DNA from: CAVTWS01 sp964390555
GTDB taxonomy: Bacteria; Actinomycetota; Acidimicrobiia; Acidimicrobiales; SHLQ01
DNA length: 64,000 bases
Reading direction: 5' to 3'
Assembly: GCA_964390555.1 (NCBI GenBank)
Contig: CAYMJU010000125.1
Span: forward strand, 1 to 64,000
Below, one piece after another: positions 60,628 through 64,000 of this stretch. The notes under the pieces were generated by a model, which saw only the letters and a program-made list of their open reading frames with translations, searched no databases and had not been told where the DNA came from. Every line of letters begins with the position of its first letter. The first letter of the stretch is position 1. The translations under genes and the position numbers were made by a program.

Positions 60628-61307
60628 GGCGTTCGTTCATCGCGCTGTGCGTCCTCGCTGTCGCCCTCGCTGGCTGCGGCGGCGACGACGACACTTCGAC
60701 CGAGACCGCCGAGTCCGATACTGGCGACAGCACGGCCTCCTCAGATTCCGACACGACCGAGTCAACCGTGCCCGACGGGTGCCCGGCCGAGCCGTTCACC
60801 GCGGAGATCCAGCTCGACAACGAGTTCGCGGGCGAGCCGTCGGTGCCGCTCACGACAATGGAGATCGTCGATACCTTCGCCATCCAGATCGACGAGGCCG
60901 GATCCGCCTTCACCATCTACTTGGCCGACTACGAGCTCGATCGGGCCGCGTTCGACGACCCGTTCTACACACCGGAGCCGGGCGACGGTCAGACACTCGT
61001 GACCGTCTTCGTCACCGCGTTCAACGCCGAGGAGGCACTAGCGCCGCTCGCCGCCGGCGACGTCGTGACCGGGAGCAGCGAGTTCGACACCCGAGTCCTG
61101 AACGTGATCGCCCAGCAGGGTGCGGCCTTGTACAACTCGGGTAACCCCGACGGACAGATCGAGATACTCGCTGTCGACGACTCGTACCTGTGCGCCGCGA
61201 TCGATTACTTCGACCTGGTCGACCCCAACGACCCGGCGTCAGCCCAACAGAAGATCGTCCGCGGCTCGTTCACCGCCGAGGTCACGCTCTGGCCCCTCGC
61301 CGACTGA
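60624..61307 (+). CDS. Predicted lipoprotein
   Basis: A 227-residue exported protein with signal MRRSFIALCVLAVALAGCG and lipobox cysteine 18, then a low-complexity Asp/Ser/Thr linker (DDDTSTETAESDTGDSTASS) and a beta-rich domain of unknown type (EPFTAEIQLDNEFAGEPSV, LVTVFVTAFNAEEAL, RGSFTAEVTLWPLAD). The GTG overlaps the upstream hypothetical gene. It may be an extracellular binding protein; no family assigned. Confidence 0.65.
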   Translation: MRRSFIALCVLAVALAGCGGDDDTSTETAESDTGDSTASSDSDTTESTVPDGCPAEPFTAEIQLDNEFAGEPSVPLTTMEIVDTFAIQIDEAGSAFTIYLADYELDRAAFDDPFYTPEPGDGQTLVTVFVTAFNAEEALAPLAAGDVVTGSSEFDTRVLNVIAQQGAALYNSGNPDGQIEILAVDDSYLCAAIDYFDLVDPNDPASAQQKIVRGSFTAEVTLWPLAD

Positions 61308-61347
61308 CCTCCTGTAGTTCCTCGGTGATCTAGAGGATCTGGGGTCC

Positions 61348-61426
61348 GTTCTGGCCGCGGAACTCGACCTTGGAGCGGCGATCTCGCGGCCAGAACGCGA
61401 CCTCGCCTCCCGGGCGCACGCCCGGG
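61348..61426. terminator. Inverted repeats between convergent genes
   Basis: Two structures in the 174-bp gap between the lipoprotein gene and ilvD. GTTCTGGCCGCG (61348-61359) and CGCGGCCAGAAC (61385-61396) are a perfect 12-bp inverted repeat with a 25-base loop. TCCCGGGC-GCAC-GCCCGGGA (61408-61426) is a strong hairpin. Neither has a T-run. On the minus strand a short frame, MRPGGEVAFWPRDRRSKVEF and eleven more residues, spans the first repeat; it is not called. Confidence 0.5.
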
Positions 61427-61481
61427 AAGGGCCGCCAAGTCGGCGCTACGATCAGCGGAACGGCGCACCGAGCCGCGGGGC

Positions 61482-63173
61482 TCAGGCCTGGGTGACGGCG
61501 CCTTTCTCGGCGCCTTGCGCGAGGCGGGCATACTTGGCCAGGAATCCTGACGTGTAGCGCGGCTCGGGCAGCTTCCAGTTGGCCCGACGTTCATCGAGCG
61601 TCGCGGCATCGACGAGCAGGTCGATGGTGTGGGCCAACACGTCGATGCGGACGCGATCGCCCTCCTCGACGAACGCTATCGGCCCGCCGTCGACCGCTTC
61701 GGGCGCGACGTGGCCCACGCAGAACCCGTGGGTCCCGCCCGAGAACCGGCCGTCGGTGATCAGTGCGGCGTCGCCGCCGCGCCCGGCCCCCTTCATGGCG
61801 CCGGTGATGGCCAGCATCTCGCGCATGCCCGGGCCGCCCTTGGGGCCCTCGTAGCGGATGACCACGATGTCACCGGCCTCGATGCGGCCCCCGAGCACCG
61901 CCTCCATGGCCCCGTCCTCGCCGTCGAACACGCGGGCCCGGCCCTCGAAGAAATCGACGTCGAGGCCGGCCACCTTGACGACCGCGCCGTTCGGCGCCAA
62001 CGAGCCTCGCAGCACCGCGATCCCGCCCAGCTGATGCAGCGGGTCGTCCCACCGGTGCACGACCTCGCCGTCGGGACCCGGCGGCTTGATCAGCTCGAGG
62101 TTCTCGCGCATCGTCCGGCCGGTCACCGTGATCTCGTCGCCATGGAGCACATGCTGGTCGAGCAACATCTGCATGACGACCGGAACGCCGCCGATGCGAT
62201 CGAGGTCGACCATGTGGTATTTGCCGTGCGGTCTGGTGTCGGCCAGGTGCGGGACCTTGGCCGCGACCTTGTTGAAGTCGTCGAGCTCGAGCTCGACCCC
62301 GGCCTCCCAGGCAATCGCCAGGAGATGCAGCACGGCGTTGGTCGACCCGCCGAGGGCCATGGTGACGGCGATGGCGTTCTCGAACGCGGCCTTGGTGAGG
62401 ATGTGGCGCGGCCGGATGTCGTGGCGAAGCAGGTTCATCACCGCGGTGCCCGAGGCGTAGGCGTATTCGTCGCGCCGGCGATCGACGGCTGCGGCCGAGG
62501 CCGAGCCGGGCAGCGACATGCCCAGGGCCTCGCCGATCGACGCCATGGTGTTGGCGGTGAACATGCCGGCGCACGAACCCTCGGTCGGGCAGGCGTTGCG
62601 CTCGATCGCTGCGAGCTCGGAATCGGGCAGGTTGCCGACGGCGTGGGCACCCACCGCCTCGAACACCGACACGATGTCGAGCACCTGCCCGTTGTGGTTG
62701 CCGGGCAGGATCGATCCGCCGTACACGAACACCGACGGCAGGTTGATGCGCGCCGCCGCCATCAACATGCCGGGAAGTGACTTGTCGCAGCCGGCGAAGC
62801 TCACGAAAGCGTCGAGGCGCTCGGCGTGCATCATGCACTCAACCGAGTCGGCGATGATCTCGCGGCTCACCAACGAGGCGCGCATGCCCTCGTGGCCCAT
62901 GGAGATGCCGTCGGACACCGCGATGGTCGTGAACTCGAGAGGGAATCCACCGGCGGCGCGCACGCCCAGTTTGGCTTGCTTGGCCAGCCGGTCGAGCGGC
63001 AGGTTGCACGGGGTGACCTCGTTCCACGACGACGCGACACCGACCTGGGACTTGCCGAAGTCGTCGTCGGACATCCCAATGGCCCTCAGCATGGCTCGGG
63101 CCGGCGCCCGCTTGGGGCCCTCGGTGACCTCGTGGGAGCGCGGTTTCGGTGACGGTGCGGGCGAGTCGGCCAT
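61482..63173 (-). CDS. ilvD: Dihydroxy-acid dehydratase
   Basis: Third enzyme of branched-chain amino acid synthesis; dehydrates dihydroxy acids to 2-oxo acids. 563 residues. [Fe-S] cysteines lie in VSFAGCDKSLPGMLMAAARINLPSVFVYGGS, in CPTEGSCAGMFTANTMASIGEALGMSLPGSA and near the N-terminus (WNEVTPCN). Other blocks are ALGGSTNAVLHLLAIA and GGTHGFCVGHVAPEA. Located apart from ilvBNC, with its own start 20 bp from the divergent MATE gene. Confidence 0.95.
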   Translation of the reverse strand: MADSPAPSPKPRSHEVTEGPKRAPARAMLRAIGMSDDDFGKSQVGVASSWNEVTPCNLPLDRLAKQAKLGVRAAGGFPLEFTTIAVSDGISMGHEGMRASLVSREIIADSVECMMHAERLDAFVSFAGCDKSLPGMLMAAARINLPSVFVYGGSILPGNHNGQVLDIVSVFEAVGAHAVGNLPDSELAAIERNACPTEGSCAGMFTANTMASIGEALGMSLPGSASAAAVDRRRDEYAYASGTAVMNLLRHDIRPRHILTKAAFENAIAVTMALGGSTNAVLHLLAIAWEAGVELELDDFNKVAAKVPHLADTRPHGKYHMVDLDRIGGVPVVMQMLLDQHVLHGDEITVTGRTMRENLELIKPPGPDGEVVHRWDDPLHQLGGIAVLRGSLAPNGAVVKVAGLDVDFFEGRARVFDGEDGAMEAVLGGRIEAGDIVVIRYEGPKGGPGMREMLAITGAMKGAGRGGDAALITDGRFSGGTHGFCVGHVAPEAVDGGPIAFVEEGDRVRIDVLAHTIDLLVDAATLDERRANWKLPEPRYTSGFLAKYARLAQGAEKGAVTQA

Positions 63174-63193
63174 GCCCCGACGATAATCGCCGG

Positions 63194-64000
63194 GTGCCGC
63201 CCTCCCGCATGTTCAACACCACCGATCGGGAGATCTGGCGGCTGGCCCTGCCGGCGCTCGGCGCCCTCACCGCCGAGCCGCTGTACATCCTCGCCGACAC
63301 CGCGGTCGTCGGGCACCTCGGCCGCGACCAGCTGGCGGGCCTGGCTCTCGCGGCCGCCGTGTTGTTGACGATCAACGCCGTTCTGACGTTCCTCGCCTAC
63401 GGCACCACGTCGTCGGTAGCCCGCCTCATCGGGGCCGGCCGCGCCGAGGAGGCCACCTACCAGGCCGTACAGGCCATATGGATGGCTCTGGGCATCGGCC
63501 TCGCCATCACCGTGGTTGGTTGGCCGCTGACGCCCGTACTCATCGGGCTGCTCGGCGGCGAAGGCAACGTGGCCGTGCAGGGCGAGATCTACCTACGGGT
63601 GAGCTTGCTCGGCGTGCCGGCGCTGTTGGTCATGTTGGCCGGCGTGGGCTTCCTCCGCGGCCGCCGGGACACCGCACGTCCCCTTCTCGTCGCCGTCGCC
63701 ACCGCCGCGCTGAACCTGGTGCTCGAGCTGGTGCTGATCTACCGGTTCGACCAGGGCATCGGCGCGTCGGCTCTGGGCACCGTGATCGCCCAATGGACCG
63801 GAGCGGTCGCCTACCTGTTCTGGATCGTCCGGGCGGCCCGAGCGATCGGCGTTTCCCTGCGTCCGAGCCGAAGCCGCATCCGCCGGCTGCTTCAGGTGGC
63901 CTCTCACCTCATCGTCCGCACCACGGCGCTGCGGGCATCCCTCGTCGTCGCTACCGCTATCGCCGCCGGCATCGGCACCGACGACCTGGCCGCCCATCAG
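63194..64000 (+). CDS. MATE family efflux transporter, partial (C-terminus beyond window)
   Basis: Visible part is 269 residues, running off the right edge in frame. Starts at GTG 63194 (MPPSRMFNTTDREIWRLALPALGALTAEPLYILADTAVVGHLG); ATG 63209 is an alternative. The core of MATE/DinF exporters, with LALPALGALTAEPLYILADTAVVGHLG in helix 1-2 and AYGTTSSVARLIGAGR in the following loop, is clear. Probably uses Na+ or H+ to export a cationic drug or metabolite. Confidence 0.87.
   Translation, partial: MPPSRMFNTTDREIWRLALPALGALTAEPLYILADTAVVGHLGRDQLAGLALAAAVLLTINAVLTFLAYGTTSSVARLIGAGRAEEATYQAVQAIWMALGIGLAITVVGWPLTPVLIGLLGGEGNVAVQGEIYLRVSLLGVPALLVMLAGVGFLRGRRDTARPLLVAVATAALNLVLELVLIYRFDQGIGASALGTVIAQWTGAVAYLFWIVRAARAIGVSLRPSRSRIRRLLQVASHLIVRTTALRASLVVATAIAAGIGTDDLAAHQ

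Noticed and set aside
61320..61440. Tiny minus-strand gene after ilvD (about 30 codons)
   Set aside because: The residues look coding-like but there is no clear start site or family, so it is only mentioned.

Overview
The window is high-GC (roughly 65-70% by eye), densely coded bacterial chromosome with many GTG starts and many 1-4 nt stop/start overlaps (TGATG, ATGA, GTGA). Gene content points to an actinobacterium. There is mycothiol metabolism (Mca-type amidase, a DinB/maleylpyruvate-isomerase-like protein), two LLM flavin/F420-type oxidoreductases, a wax ester synthase/DGAT, SOS-controlled dnaE2, fused cysNC, a VanW-type wall protein and seven SDR oxidoreductases. Together these suggest the class Acidimicrobiia (Ilumatobacter-like). 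That placement is inference from gene content; there is no rRNA or tRNA in the window.

Layout. 1-3.4 kb (minus): a xanthine-dehydrogenase-family molybdenum hydroxylase; the large subunit runs off the left edge. 3.4-22.3 kb: mixed metabolic and envelope genes, including nitroreductase, VanW protein, WS/DGAT, geranylgeranyl-reductase-like flavoprotein, several SDRs, uracil/thymine DNA glycosylase, lipoprotein nuclease, Mca amidase and an MgtE-like transporter with its PhoU/TrkA_C partner. 22.4-26.1 kb (minus): dnaE2 with a LexA box and an in-frame array of five 30-bp palindromic repeats. 26.1-32 kb: CMD/AhpD-like protein, SDRs, a glutathione peroxidase whose catalytic residue is encoded by in-frame TGA followed by a SECIS-like hairpin, TesB thioesterase, and ArsR/SRPBCC and mycothiol-type genes. 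32-35.4 kb (minus): cysD-cysNC with an operator-like dyad and a cysteine-free Rrf2 regulator. 35.4-43 kb: a truncated DoxX gene, a two-component system, LLM and TauD enzymes, sodC, a decarboxylase-fold protein, phosphoesterase and amidohydrolase. 43-49.6 kb (plus): exopolysaccharide genes (Wzz-like, polymerase, polyprenyl-phosphate sugar transferase) with a HerA-like ATPase between them. 49.6-55 kb: MFS, SDR, a decayed antitoxin gene, coaE, metY and a MazEF-like toxin-antitoxin pair with an operator palindrome. 55-58.6 kb (minus): ilvB-ilvN-ilvC preceded by a complete attenuator (promoter, leader peptide with Leu-Leu-Val-Val-Ile, pause hairpin, terminator). 58.5-64 kb: MFS, NadD-like nucleotidyltransferase, lipoprotein, ilvD (minus) and a MATE transporter running off the right edge.

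Main points of interest: (1) the predicted selenoprotein glutathione peroxidase with its SECIS; (2) the ilvB attenuator; (3) palindromic repeats in the DnaE2 polymerase and a repeated translation-start cassette in the molybdenum enzyme; (4) two families of dispersed intergenic hairpin repeats; (5) an operator beside the cysteine-free Rrf2 gene; (6) a frameshifted antitoxin remnant and a truncated DoxX gene.
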